Part shown: positions 16,655 to 25,835 of the stretch, piece after piece
Layout: each line of letters begins with the position of its first letter
Position numbering within the stretch: the first letter of the stretch is position 1
NCBI GenBank assembly: GCA_022360175.1
Contig: JAKSDI010000149.1
Span: forward strand, 1 to 36,434
DNA length: 36,434 nt
Reading direction: 5' to 3'
Source: Chitinophagales bacterium
GTDB taxonomy: Bacteria; Bacteroidota; Bacteroidia; Chitinophagales; Saprospiraceae
Made by a program: the position numbers and the translations under genes
The notes under the pieces: model-generated
The model's input: only the letters and a program-made list of their open reading frames with translations
Databases searched by the model: none
What the model was told of the DNA's origin: nothing

Positions 16655-18103
16655 ATGAAATGTCTAAAACTAAACACAAACATTATTTTTTCTTTATGCC
16701 TGCTTTTTTTCAGCATAAATCTAATGGCCCAGGCATGGGAACGGACATTTGACCTGGGAGAACCTAGCCAATTTGGTAGTGCCATTACTACATCTCCCGA
16801 TGGTAATTACATTATTGCTGGTTATACCTCGGATACTTCCAGTGACTTTAATTCCAAAATATTTGTTGTTGCTGCTACACCAGAAGGAGACTCTTTATGG
16901 TCTAACTTTTTATCTATTAACGAGACCGGGGTGTTTTGGGTTAACCAGGTCAAACCTAATCTCGCAGGGAATGCTTATTACGTTAGCGGTTTTACCAATA
17001 CTAATCTGGGAGGAGGTAAATCCTTTATAATTAAAATAAGCCTTACTGGCCAACAACTATCTACTTACCTTTTTTCAGAGTTAGACCGGGTTTACGATTT
17101 TATTGAAACGGAAGAAGGTGATCTGATTTTAGCAGGAGGCAGATATGATGCCAACAGCACCGATCTCAATCCATTTATAGCAAAAACCATGAGAATCGGG
17201 CCTACAGGTACAATATTATGGGAAGCTGAATATGAATATGGCAACCTTATCAGCTCTATATTACAAGGAGAAGACAATAATTACATTATTGGAGGCACCC
17301 AGGAATCAAGTCAGGCAGGCAGCCCAGTAGCACAGTATGGATTTTTAGCGCAAATCACAGAAAACGGCCTGGCTGAATGGATTTATGCTCAAAATCCCGA
17401 TGCATTTTTCAATCGTTATGTAGAAAAAGTACTTAGGCGTAATGACGGCAATCTGATGCTACTGGGAAACTATATTGAAGCGTTTCAATTTGGCACTATG
17501 ATTCAAATCGTTTCGCCAGAAGGCGTTCCTGTTGATCTACATCTATTGCCTGATATGAGCCGTACGCAGGTAGATTTTGATTACTGCCCCGTTGATGATC
17601 AGATATATTCTTTTGGATTCACTTCAATCCCAGGTAATACAGATTATCAGTTTACTTTGTTTTCACCTGAAGCAAATGAGGCTGATATGATTAGTGGAAG
17701 TAATTTTAATGTACGCATTGGTAGTCGTTTAATGAAAGATACAGATGGCATTATAGTAGGTACGGGTTTTCATGAAGTTGACGGAAGAGAATTGGTAATG
17801 CTTGTTAAATCAGATTTAGGTTGTACTCCAAGTTCTTCTACTGATGATATTGCTAATAAGTCTTTAAAACTGACGCTTTCACCAAATCCGATTAGAGATG
17901 TATGCAAATTCGAACTACATGAAGAATTATCTAAAGATTTGCAATTGAGTATTTACAACAGTAAAGGGCAGCTTTTAGAACAATGGCCAGTACAGGGTAC
18001 AACCTTTTACTGGAATAGAAGAGCCTTGCCTTCAGGACTGTATTTTTATCAACTTCAAAGCTCTGAACAAATTATCACTAGTGGCAAAATGGTGTTAGAT
18101 TAA
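16655..18103 (+). CDS. T9SS-secreted beta-propeller-like protein, copy A
   Basis: A 482-residue protein with a signal peptide (about 1-25, ending SINLMAQ), a series of short strand pairs with the repeating pattern DGNYIIAGYT / GDLILAGGR / NNYIIGGT / GNLMLLGNY that suggests a seven-bladed propeller of the delta-60/WD-like type seen in T9SS cargo, and a C-terminal T9SS type A sorting domain (about 405-482, LTLSPNPIRDVCKFEL to GKMVLD). It is closely similar over its whole length to the gene at 18499-19950, and the bases just before the two start codons (AAATACATACAGC) are identical. The pair arose by tandem duplication. Function is unknown beyond secretion to the surface or medium. Confidence 0.85.
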   Translation: MKCLKLNTNIIFSLCLLFFSINLMAQAWERTFDLGEPSQFGSAITTSPDGNYIIAGYTSDTSSDFNSKIFVVAATPEGDSLWSNFLSINETGVFWVNQVKPNLAGNAYYVSGFTNTNLGGGKSFIIKISLTGQQLSTYLFSELDRVYDFIETEEGDLILAGGRYDANSTDLNPFIAKTMRIGPTGTILWEAEYEYGNLISSILQGEDNNYIIGGTQESSQAGSPVAQYGFLAQITENGLAEWIYAQNPDAFFNRYVEKVLRRNDGNLMLLGNYIEAFQFGTMIQIVSPEGVPVDLHLLPDMSRTQVDFDYCPVDDQIYSFGFTSIPGNTDYQFTLFSPEANEADMISGSNFNVRIGSRLMKDTDGIIVGTGFHEVDGRELVMLVKSDLGCTPSSSTDDIANKSLKLTLSPNPIRDVCKFELHEELSKDLQLSIYNSKGQLLEQWPVQGTTFYWNRRALPSGLYFYQLQSSEQIITSGKMVLD

Positions 18104-18178
18104 TAGGGCAAAATGGCGCATTTTTTCTGTTATTCCTGTTTTATTAGAATTGTAATAATAAAACAAAGTGGACTTGTG

Positions 18179-18247
18179 GTGAAGCGATTAGCGGAAAGAA
18201 TGTGCCTTCAAAAAATGGATACATATATGGGGTCACAACACCCATAT
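18179..18247 (+). pseudogene. Decayed 5' fragment of rarA left by tandem duplication
   Basis: About 23 codons read in frame as VKRLAERMCLQKMDTY..., against MKPLAERMRPQKLDAY... at the start of intact RarA (20211). The initiator has become GTG and the similarity stops after the codons for GSQHPY. The bases before it (AAACAAAGTGGACTTG) match those before rarA (GAACAAAGTAGATTCG). The fragment lacks the Walker A region and everything beyond, so it is not functional. It marks the right-hand end of a duplicated segment that included the propeller gene and the rarA start. Confidence 0.8.
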
Positions 18248-18498
18248 TATTCCTTTTCTGTCTTTCTATTTCTATCAATATTGCACTAAAACACTCCTGT
18301 TCCATACAAACAATTTAATACTACTTTTTGATTTTTTCATTGCTGAAAATTTACTCCGTTAACGCAGATTGGTATTGGAGCCATATCAGCACTTGCACTG
18401 ATAGTAAAATTATTAGAACAAGTTTTTCCTGATCATGCTACCGATGCAAATACAATCTATATCAAGTTTATCATATTAATCATCAAATACATACAGCA
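18248..18498 (+). other. Spacer after the rarA remnant, with a start-less open frame
   Basis: With 18104-18247 this makes 395 bases without an intact gene. From 18347 to the TGA at 18500 there is an open frame of about 50 codons without ATG, GTG or TTG start, hydrophobic in places (IGIGAISALALIVKLLEQVF; YIKFIILIIKYIQQ). It may be a gene remnant or chance. The last 14 bases (AAATACATACAGC at 18485-18497) repeat those before copy A and mark the left edge of the second duplicated unit. Confidence 0.35.
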
Positions 18499-19950
18499 AT
18501 GAAGTATTTAAAAACAAACTCAAATATTATTCTTTTTTTATGCCTATTCATTTGCCAAATAAATTTAATGGCTCAGGAATGGGAACGAACTTTTGATTTA
18601 GGAGAGCCTAATCAAATTGGTAGTGCCATTACGACATCTCCCGATGGTGATTATGTGATTGCGGGTTATACCAGAGATACCTCCAGTGGTTTCAATCCTG
18701 AAGTCTTGATTGTGTCAGCCACTCCAGAAGGGGATTCTTTATGGTCTAATACCATACCAATTAATAAAACAGGGTTTTTATCGGTTGGGCAAATCAAACT
18801 TAATCATTCTGGGAATGCATACTACATCAGTGGTTTTTCCAATACAGGCCTAGGAGCAGACACATCCTTCATAATAAAGATTAACCTTGCTGGCCAACAG
18901 TTATCAACCCATTTTTTTTCAGAGCTAGACCGCGTTCATGACTTTATCGAAACACCAGAAGGGGATTTGATTTTAGCAGGTGGAAGATATGACCCCAACA
19001 GTGCTGAACTAAATCCGTTTATAGCAAAAGCTATGAGAATTGAAGCTGATGGTAGTATTTTATGGGAGGTCGAGTATGAATATGGTAATCTTATCATCTC
19101 TATCTTAGAAGGAGAGAATGGTAGTTACATCATAGGAGGTACTCAGGAATTATTCCCGCCAGGAATTCCAGTAGCAGCACAATATGGTTTTTTAGTACAA
19201 ATAACAGAAAACGGCCTGGCAGAGTGGATTTATGCACAAAATCCCGATGTATTTTTCAATCGTTCTGTAAAAAAAGTACTTAGGCGTGATGATGGTAGTT
19301 TTATGCTATTAGGCAATTATGTTCAAAGTTCGCAGTTTGGTACCATGATTCAAATCGTTTCGCCAGAAGGCGTGCCTGGTGATCTGTATTTATTACCTAA
19401 TATGAGCCGTACACAATTAGATTTTGAATACTGTTCTGTTGACGACCAGATATATTCTTTTGGGTTCATTTCAAGTTCAGGTAATCAAGATTATCAGTTT
19501 ACTTTATTTTCTCCTGAAGCAGTTGAAGTTGACATGATTAGTGGTAGTAATTCCAATAAACGCATTGGCCGTCGATTAATGATAGATACAGAAGGCGCCA
19601 TAGCTGGCACTGGTTATCATGAAGTAGAAGGCCGGGATTTGGTAATGCTTGTTAAAGCAGATTTAAGTTGCACTCCAAGTTCCTCTACTGAGGATATTAC
19701 TAATGAGTCTTTAAAACTGACACTTTCACCAAATCCGGTTAGAGATGTATGTAAATTTGAACTAGCACGAGAAATATCTGAAGATTTGCAATTGAGTATT
19801 TACAATAGCAAAGGGCAATTTTTAGAACAATGGCCGGTACATGGAACTACATTCCACTGGAATAGAAAGTCATTACCTTCGGGGCTGTATTTTTATCAAC
19901 TTCAAAGTCCTGAACAAACTATTGTCAGTGGTAAAATAGTACTAGATTAA
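18499..19950 (+). CDS. T9SS-secreted beta-propeller-like protein, copy B
   Basis: A 483-residue paralogue of copy A (16655-18103), colinear from signal peptide (ending QINLMAQ) through the propeller-like repeats to the T9SS sorting domain (LTLSPNPVRDVCKFEL to GKIVLD). Many stretches are identical (ENGLAEWIYAQNPD, IQIVSPEGVP, WERTFDLGEP). Differences are scattered substitutions with one short insertion near residue 218 (FPPGIPVAAQ), and no frame disruption, so both copies look functional and under protein-level constraint. It is followed in turn by a palindromic element (19958-20121) and intact rarA. No evidence exists here for a substrate or partner. Confidence 0.85.
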   Translation: MKYLKTNSNIILFLCLFICQINLMAQEWERTFDLGEPNQIGSAITTSPDGDYVIAGYTRDTSSGFNPEVLIVSATPEGDSLWSNTIPINKTGFLSVGQIKLNHSGNAYYISGFSNTGLGADTSFIIKINLAGQQLSTHFFSELDRVHDFIETPEGDLILAGGRYDPNSAELNPFIAKAMRIEADGSILWEVEYEYGNLIISILEGENGSYIIGGTQELFPPGIPVAAQYGFLVQITENGLAEWIYAQNPDVFFNRSVKKVLRRDDGSFMLLGNYVQSSQFGTMIQIVSPEGVPGDLYLLPNMSRTQLDFEYCSVDDQIYSFGFISSSGNQDYQFTLFSPEAVEVDMISGSNSNKRIGRRLMIDTEGAIAGTGYHEVEGRDLVMLVKADLSCTPSSSTEDITNESLKLTLSPNPVRDVCKFELAREISEDLQLSIYNSKGQFLEQWPVHGTTFHWNRKSLPSGLYFYQLQSPEQTIVSGKIVLD

Positions 19951-19957
19951 CAAAATA

Positions 19958-20121
19958 AGAGCGTGTTTGGGAATTTGTTCTTCGAGGCGATTTTGTCACT
20001 AATTGGATTAGATGAGGCGGGAGGTTGCGATTTTAGCCAAAGCTAAATGAGCGTTCTTCCAACAAAATATAAGCCGATCAGTGGCGGAATAAGTCCGATT
20101 AATAAATCCCAAACATGCTCT
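19958..20121 (-). repeat. 164-bp near-palindromic element, copy 1 (inverted)
   Basis: The terminal inverted repeats are AGAGCGTGTTTGGGA (19958-19972) and TCCCAAACATGCTCT (20107-20121), with one mismatch. The exact centre carries a small hairpin, TTTAGCC AA AGCTAAA-like (20032-20047). Flanking the centre on the minus strand is AACCTCCCGCCTCATCTAA, which matches the same place in the other two copies. The matching intergenic stretch after copy A lacks the element. No coding capacity. Confidence 0.85.
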
Positions 20122-20210
20122 AAAAGAAAGGCATTCTTTCTGTCATTTTCTCAATGATGAAACATTTTCTAATTTCATCACTTGTTATGAAATAGAACAA
20201 AGTAGATTCG

Positions 20211-21482
20211 ATGAAGCCATTAGCAGAAAGGATGCGCCCACAAAAATTGGATGCCTATGTAGGGCAGCAGCACTTGGTAGGTGAAGGTGCTGTATTGAGA
20301 CAAGCCATACAGTCAGGTAAAATTCCTTCATTCATTTTGTGGGGGCCTCCGGGCGTAGGAAAAACAACACTGGCAAAAATTATTGCCAATGAGTTAGACC
20401 GTCCCTATCACACGCTTTCTGCTATCAATTCAGGTGTAAAGGATGTGCGAGAGGTTATTCAACGTGCCAAAAGCCAGCGTTTTTTTAGTAGTCCCAATCC
20501 TATTTTATTTATAGATGAAATTCATCGATTTAGTAAATCTCAGCAAGATTCTCTTTTAGGTGCAGTTGAAGAAGGAGTCGTAACCCTTGTTGGCGCTACT
20601 ACTGAAAATCCATCCTTTGAAGTCATCCCTGCTCTTTTATCTCGCTGCCAGGTATATGTGTTGGAGCCGCTAGCAAAGGAAGAATTAATACATCTAATTG
20701 ATCAGGCAGTTGGCGAAGATGAATACCTCAAAGAAAAAGAAATTGACATACAGGAGTACGATGCCATGTTGCAACTTTCTGGAGGAGATGCCCGAAAACT
20801 ATATAACATTCTGGAATTGGTTTCCAACTTTGAAAAAGAGGGAAAGGTTCGTATTTCCAATGACTCTGTTACAAGTATAGTACAGCAAAATATTGCTCGC
20901 TATGATAAGTCCGGCGAGCAGCATTATGATATTGCTTCTGCTTTTATCAAATCTATCCGTGGCAGTGATCCCAATGCAGCAGTTTATTGGCTGGCGCGAA
21001 TGATAGAAGGAGGTGAAGATGTAAAATTTATTGCACGCCGTTTGATGATTTCTGCTTCAGAAGATATTGGGCTGGCCAATCCTAATGCTCTATTAATGGC
21101 TACTACTGCATTTCAAGCAGTGCAGGCAGTAGGATTTCCAGAAGCCAGGATTATTTTATCACAAGCAACCATTTATCTGGCTGGTAGCCCTAAAAGTAAT
21201 TCTGCCTATATGGCGATTAATGAAGCTCAGGCAAATGTTCGGAAAACGGGAAACCTCCCCGTCCCTCTTCACTTGCGTAATGCCCCCACTAAACTGATGA
21301 AAGAACTGGATTATGGCAAGGGATATAAATATTCACACGATTACCCTGGCAATTTTGTCGATCAGGAATTCTTGCCTGATGATGTGCAGGGAAGTATTTT
21401 TTTCAAACCACAAAAAAATGCAGCAGAGGAAAAGATGAGAGCTCAGCTAAAAGGCAAATGGGGGGAGAAGTATGGATATTAA
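20211..21482 (+). CDS. rarA: Replication-associated recombination protein A (MgsA/RarA)
   Basis: A 423-residue AAA+ ATPase of the RarA/MgsA/WRNIP1 family, which acts at stalled replication forks and on single-stranded DNA gaps. Walker A is GPPGVGKTT (45-53), Walker B FIDEIHRF (100-107), sensor 1 VGATTENPSF (127-136), and the arginine finger LLSRC (142-146). The lid and the C-terminal tetramerisation (MgsA_C) domain follow, with the conserved ISASEDIGLANP and YLPDDVQG-like (FLPDDVQGSIFF) signatures. Length is normal for the family. The ATG is supported by the conserved N-terminus MKPLAERMRPQ. A decayed copy of its first 23 codons lies upstream at 18179-18247. It is transcribed with the T9SS genes before it only by orientation; a palindromic element separates them. 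Confidence 0.97.
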   Translation: MKPLAERMRPQKLDAYVGQQHLVGEGAVLRQAIQSGKIPSFILWGPPGVGKTTLAKIIANELDRPYHTLSAINSGVKDVREVIQRAKSQRFFSSPNPILFIDEIHRFSKSQQDSLLGAVEEGVVTLVGATTENPSFEVIPALLSRCQVYVLEPLAKEELIHLIDQAVGEDEYLKEKEIDIQEYDAMLQLSGGDARKLYNILELVSNFEKEGKVRISNDSVTSIVQQNIARYDKSGEQHYDIASAFIKSIRGSDPNAAVYWLARMIEGGEDVKFIARRLMISASEDIGLANPNALLMATTAFQAVQAVGFPEARIILSQATIYLAGSPKSNSAYMAINEAQANVRKTGNLPVPLHLRNAPTKLMKELDYGKGYKYSHDYPGNFVDQEFLPDDVQGSIFFKPQKNAAEEKMRAQLKGKWGEKYGY

Positions 21483-21546
21483 AATACAGATTAAATGGTT
21501 ACACATTCACAAGACTTTTAAGGAAAACATCGAAAAGAAATTATTT

Positions 21547-21710
21547 AGAGCGTGTTTAAATTTCATCCTTTGAGTTCAAAATGTCCCTTTTTTGATTATA
21601 CTTCGTTGTTCAAATAAGCTTCGTAGCCCTGCTACGTTCTCATTTAAGCGCCTCGTCTAAACATAAAATGAACTATTTTGACCATCAAAAACGATTTTTA
21701 AACACGCTCT
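21547..21710 (+). repeat. 164-bp near-palindromic element, copy 2
   Basis: Perfect 14-bp terminal inverted repeats AGAGCGTGTTTAAA (21547-21560) and TTTAAACACGCTCT (21697-21710). The centre is the hairpin CGTAGCCCTGCTACG (21622-21636), midway between the ends. Left of it is ACTTCGTT and right of it CGCCTCGTCTAAAC, both shared with copy 3. The right end lies inside the CHAT gene and encodes its last seven residues and stop. Confidence 0.88.
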
Positions 21711-24621
21711 TAGTACTCGTACTCCATCTTCTAAACACCAATAATACTCCTAATAATATCAAAAGGCCAACTAAGGCATACATCCAGTTCTTATTAGTAG
21801 TGTATAATGGCGTACTATCACCAAATAGTAAAAAAGCAGCCCAATAATATGGGTGAGCTGTTTCCATATCTGCTGTTTCCAGAAATTTCAGCTTTGTTTT
21901 TCTCAGTGCTAAATTTTTAGCATCCCCATTTTTCATGCACTCGTAAAAGCTTTCCATGATTTGAGAAGTAGAACAGTCATCAATTGACCAAAAGCTGGTT
22001 AAAGTACTTCGGCTTCCTGCTATTGTAAATTCTCTTGCCAAACTAAAAACGCCTTCTCCGTTCAGGAGCTTACCTGTTCCGGTATTGCAGGCACTTAGCA
22101 CGATTAGTTCAGGTTCAAAACGAACCCCTACCAGATCATAAGCAGTAAGATAGTCATCCGAAAAGAAGATTCTGGTATTTTTAGGATTTTCTGTATCCAG
22201 GCATGCATGTGTAGCAAGATGCAAAATATTGAAATCATGCATCTTACTCATAAAAGAAGACGCGCTATTATCTGATGTAAAAGAGGCTTCAGAAGAAAGA
22301 ACAGATTTAATACGCTCTATTTCCTCTTGATTGCATTGAAGGTTATACAACTCACTTTGTTCGCAATTTCGTTCCGCAGCATATTCTTCAGGATGAAACA
22401 CAGGAGCACTGGCTAAGATATTCAATTCACCATAACTGGATTTTTCCTCAGCAAATTGAGCTAACATATTAGCAGAATACTGATAAAAGATATTGTAGTC
22501 TTCCAGCAAATACTGCATATGATCCAACCCGTAATTAGCCTTCTGAGGAAGGTGATTGGTGGTTTGTAATATTTCAAATGGGATCAAGCTCAAAAAACCA
22601 TCTGGTACAACTATCAGGCTATTTACTTTTTGAGGCAACTCTGGCAGCAAAGGCGAAAATAACTCCTGATAAATAAAATGGGAAGAAGACACAAATTTCT
22701 CAAAATCAGCTTGAAACTGTTGGCTTTGTGGAGGAGAATGGAGTATTTCGTTAAGATCAATTACCGCTTTTTTAAGCTGTGGAATCTTTGCTGTTTTATG
22801 TACTTCTATACCATGTTTGTGAATTAAAAAAACAAACACATATTGTTCTCCGATAAATATTTCCAATAAGGCCTGCCTGGAAGATAGTATATCCTTTTTC
22901 AAATCTTTTCCGGATATGATATTCGAACTTACATCCTGATTGTATATACGGGGAAATAAAATATTGAGGCTGTCCAGTGTTTGTTCTCTCTGTTCTTTCA
23001 ATTCGAACAATATAGCTTCCCAGTCCTCAAATTGTTGGGCTATTTCAGGAGTTATCTCTTTTTGTCTATTCTCAGCTATTGCTTTTTGGTAATAGGCAAT
23101 TTCCTGATTCAGTTCATTTTCCTTGTCCACTATATCAGAATTCAAATTACTTGCCATTAGTGCTTTATTCCTTGAAAGCGATTCCAGCAGCAGTATAGCC
23201 TTATTGGATTCTGCAAATTGAAAGGCCATATCTACATTTTCCAAATGCTGTGTGATTTGATATTTTTCCAGCGATACTAATATGGCTAATTCATAAAATG
23301 GAACCACCTGATCAGAAAGGAACAGTTTAGCTTGTGCTGCTTTATAAGTATTTCGAATATGAAATATAAGCCGAGTAGTTAATTCACATACCTCTATTGC
23401 CTCATTAAGGTACTGTTCGTTCTTTGTTTCCAAATAAAGTTCATGCAAGGCTTTAGCTTTTCCAGTCCAGATTTGTAGTCCATAAGAAGGGTTCAAAAAT
23501 TGGATATAATCCGGATTCTCCTGCCAATCAGTTGCTTCAAAAGCAGATGAATTTTCTATCAATGCTTTCTGATAAATATCAAGTGCTGATTCTATCGATT
23601 TGTATTGATGATACATTTGAGCCTTTTCCAGTAACATCGCTGCAACTTCGGCATTCTTTTTGAAATCTTTATACCATAATTTAGCAGTCCGAATAGAACG
23701 ATCATAAAGCGTATCTGCCGTTCTCATTTCATTTAATTGGGCATACAATTTTCCCGCTATTGCATAACTTTTGAAATCCAGTTGAAATTGGTCACCATAC
23801 AAATCTCTTATTTCCTGCAATTGTAGAAGGCACAACCTTACACTATCAGCTTTATTTCCTGTCATGTAGATTTCAGCTAGCCCCTGATAACAATAGATTT
23901 TATTTTGTACATCATACCTGCCTTTCAAATCTTCAATCTCAATCAAACATTCCGAGAAATGTTGTTTGGCTAATGTTAAATTGTTTTCTTTTAAATAAGC
24001 ATTTGCCAGATTAACCTGAATAGCTGCTTGTTCACTTTTTGTCCTATTCTTCGAACTCGACATTAACCTCATCGCATTTTCAAGTGCCGCTACACTATTA
24101 GCTGTTTCTCCAAAACTATAATGTAAAATACCTAAGTTGGTGTAATATCTGGACAAGCTTAAAGGATCGATCTCATCACCTTGTTTGTGGTTTTGAATGG
24201 CTTCTTCATATACATCAAGGGCATTATCATAATCTCCAATATCTTGATAATATGCTCCTAAAATATTTAAACCCGTATTGTAGAGATCATTTTGTTTTCC
24301 AATATTTTCTGAAGTAAATTGTAATATCTGATCTGCATATTTTTTACTTTCCCTTTTCTCTCCAGACCAATCTTTGGCAATTGCCATATATATTAGGCTA
24401 ATAGCAGCCTCTTCTTTATGAGACGATTTATGCAATAGAGAAAAAGCTTTTTCCCCATAAAGAAACATACTATCTAGCATCAATTCGGAATAGTAGTAGT
24501 TCAACTGATTATAATGATACAAGCCAAGTTCAATGTCTTTATCTGCTGCCTTTTGTCCATTTAATTGAAAGAAAACGCTGAAGGCTAAAATAAATGTAAT
24601 GATATGCGGTCGTAGAATCAT
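21685..24621 (-). CDS. Membrane-anchored TPR-CHAT caspase-like protein
   Basis: A 978-residue protein with a signal peptide (MILRPHIITFILAFSVFFQLNGQ), a long run of TPR-type helical repeats (about 25-480), a coiled-coil linker (about 490-560), and a CHAT domain of the caspase-like clan CD (about 640-925). The catalytic pair is present: His805 in LHLATHAC and Cys845 in VLSACNTGTG. A C-terminal transmembrane helix (about 947-964, YALVGLLILLGVLLVF) is followed by basic residues, so the TPR and CHAT parts should lie in the periplasm and the tail in the cytosol. The last seven residues (SVFKNRF) and the stop come from the end of a repeat element. It lies downstream of a T9SS gene on the same strand and faces an ECF sigma/anti-sigma pair. 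A protease acting in that signalling is a reasonable inference; the substrate is unknown. Confidence 0.88.
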   Translation of the reverse strand: MILRPHIITFILAFSVFFQLNGQKAADKDIELGLYHYNQLNYYYSELMLDSMFLYGEKAFSLLHKSSHKEEAAISLIYMAIAKDWSGEKRESKKYADQILQFTSENIGKQNDLYNTGLNILGAYYQDIGDYDNALDVYEEAIQNHKQGDEIDPLSLSRYYTNLGILHYSFGETANSVAALENAMRLMSSSKNRTKSEQAAIQVNLANAYLKENNLTLAKQHFSECLIEIEDLKGRYDVQNKIYCYQGLAEIYMTGNKADSVRLCLLQLQEIRDLYGDQFQLDFKSYAIAGKLYAQLNEMRTADTLYDRSIRTAKLWYKDFKKNAEVAAMLLEKAQMYHQYKSIESALDIYQKALIENSSAFEATDWQENPDYIQFLNPSYGLQIWTGKAKALHELYLETKNEQYLNEAIEVCELTTRLIFHIRNTYKAAQAKLFLSDQVVPFYELAILVSLEKYQITQHLENVDMAFQFAESNKAILLLESLSRNKALMASNLNSDIVDKENELNQEIAYYQKAIAENRQKEITPEIAQQFEDWEAILFELKEQREQTLDSLNILFPRIYNQDVSSNIISGKDLKKDILSSRQALLEIFIGEQYVFVFLIHKHGIEVHKTAKIPQLKKAVIDLNEILHSPPQSQQFQADFEKFVSSSHFIYQELFSPLLPELPQKVNSLIVVPDGFLSLIPFEILQTTNHLPQKANYGLDHMQYLLEDYNIFYQYSANMLAQFAEEKSSYGELNILASAPVFHPEEYAAERNCEQSELYNLQCNQEEIERIKSVLSSEASFTSDNSASSFMSKMHDFNILHLATHACLDTENPKNTRIFFSDDYLTAYDLVGVRFEPELIVLSACNTGTGKLLNGEGVFSLAREFTIAGSRSTLTSFWSIDDCSTSQIMESFYECMKNGDAKNLALRKTKLKFLETADMETAHPYYWAAFLLFGDSTPLYTTNKNWMYALVGLLILLGVLLVFRRWSTSTKSVFKNRF

Positions 24622-24653
24622 GTATAAATTTTTGCACTACTCTTAATACATAA

Positions 24654-24687
24654 GCTCAGATCAACATGTACCTATGTTAATCTGAGC
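24654..24687. terminator. 14-bp stem hairpin between T9SS and CHAT genes
   Basis: GCTCAGATCAACAT (24654-24667) and ATGTTAATCTGAGC (24674-24687) form a 14-bp stem with one mismatch and a six-base loop. It lies in the 89-bp gap between the stop of the minus-strand T9SS gene and the CHAT start. There is no proper T run, so it may be a weak terminator or an mRNA stabiliser that sets the CHAT level. Confidence 0.55.
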
Positions 24688-24710
24688 CCTGAAATTAAAG
24701 ACGATACAAA

Positions 24711-25622
24711 TTATAAACTATTCTTGACTACCTTTTTATGTAGGTGTTTATTTTTTTGTAAAACAGTGATTATATAAATGCCCGATTCAAGTGACTGTGT
24801 ATCAATTGTTAATCCAAGCGCATCAGTGAGCCTTCCTTCCCACCTTATTTTTCCGGTTACATCACGAATAATGACCTGGTTCTCTGATTTTTGGAAATCA
24901 TTTGGCAGTCCCAGAGTCAGAAATTCATTAAAGGGATTAGGAAATGCTTTGATCTCTTCTGCGAGGTCAACTTGTTCAGCTTGTTCATCAATATCATCGT
25001 TTCCTGATGATCTACCACTAACTGATATACTTTGTCCTGGGCAGCAAAGTGTTTTACTTCCCTGATAATAAGGTGGTTGTTGTGATCCCGGAGTATTCTC
25101 TGGAAAAACAGCAGCTGAAAAAATCTCGTTGGCTCCATCATAATCTGCTGTTGGATAAATCTGTTGAGCAGCGGTCATTAAGGCAATTTCATAATTGAAT
25201 GGAGCCATAGAACCAGGTGAAGTACAAACAGAAGAAACATCAATGGTAAATACGAATTCCTTATAATAAAGCGCAATCCCATCTATGACCGTAAGCTGTA
25301 AATCGCTCCCTTCTATCTTAGGGCTTATGCCTGTTTCCAAATTTCCAAAATTATATCCCAAGTAGCAGTCAGGATAATTATGCAAGTCATTAAAAGCAAA
25401 ATAAGCTCTCGCATTAACGACTAATATATTGTCTTCCAGTATATCTATACATCCTGGGGGCTGGGTGTTATCTACCAATAAAGCAAAATTGGTCATAGGA
25501 TTTCCCCAATTGGTTTTAATATATCCAGGTGGGTCAACATGAGCAAAAGAGGTAGTAAAGGAAAACAATTGTAAGATGGTTAAAACAGTAAAACCTTGAA
25601 TAACTTTGACAAGTTTGTTCAT
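24711..25622 (-). CDS. T9SS-secreted protein of unknown function
   Basis: A 303-residue secreted protein: a signal peptide (MNKLVKVIQGFTVLTILQLFSFTTSFA), an unrecognised, Cys-containing beta-rich region (about 28-200, with PPGCIDIL, YPDCYLGYNFG and KTLCCPGQSISVSG), and a T9SS type A sorting domain (about 225-303, KAFPNPFNEFLTLGLP to HKKVVKNSL). Five or six cysteines suggest disulfides, consistent with an extracellular place. It precedes the TPR-CHAT gene on the same strand with a hairpin in between and is divergent from the ECF sigma gene. It could be a ligand or target in that module, but that is position-based only. Confidence 0.78.
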   Translation of the reverse strand: MNKLVKVIQGFTVLTILQLFSFTTSFAHVDPPGYIKTNWGNPMTNFALLVDNTQPPGCIDILEDNILVVNARAYFAFNDLHNYPDCYLGYNFGNLETGISPKIEGSDLQLTVIDGIALYYKEFVFTIDVSSVCTSPGSMAPFNYEIALMTAAQQIYPTADYDGANEIFSAAVFPENTPGSQQPPYYQGSKTLCCPGQSISVSGRSSGNDDIDEQAEQVDLAEEIKAFPNPFNEFLTLGLPNDFQKSENQVIIRDVTGKIRWEGRLTDALGLTIDTQSLESGIYIITVLQKNKHLHKKVVKNSL

Positions 25623-25835
25623 AATTTCAGATACTTTAAGATTAAAAATTTATTACGAAAGAGTTCGCTGTACAACGTTCCTCACCTATATCATGCACTT
25701 TATGAAAAAAAAGGTAATCGAAGTTTTTATTTTTTTACAAAAAAATTGAACGCCTATAGTTAAACCAATTAGGTATATAATAAATCCGGGATGATAACTT
25801 TAAATCTAATATCTGTAAAAAAGTCATTTCATAGT

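Noticed and set aside
21547-21710. Intrinsic terminator pair for rarA and CHAT only
   Set aside because: It may end both transcripts, but matched length, inverted ends and shared interior with two other copies show it is a dispersed repeat.
24778-25141. Open frames on both strands over the T9SS gene 24711-25622
   Set aside because: They overlap the T9SS sorting domain coded in the minus frame with a signal peptide; the alternatives lack any signal or domain.
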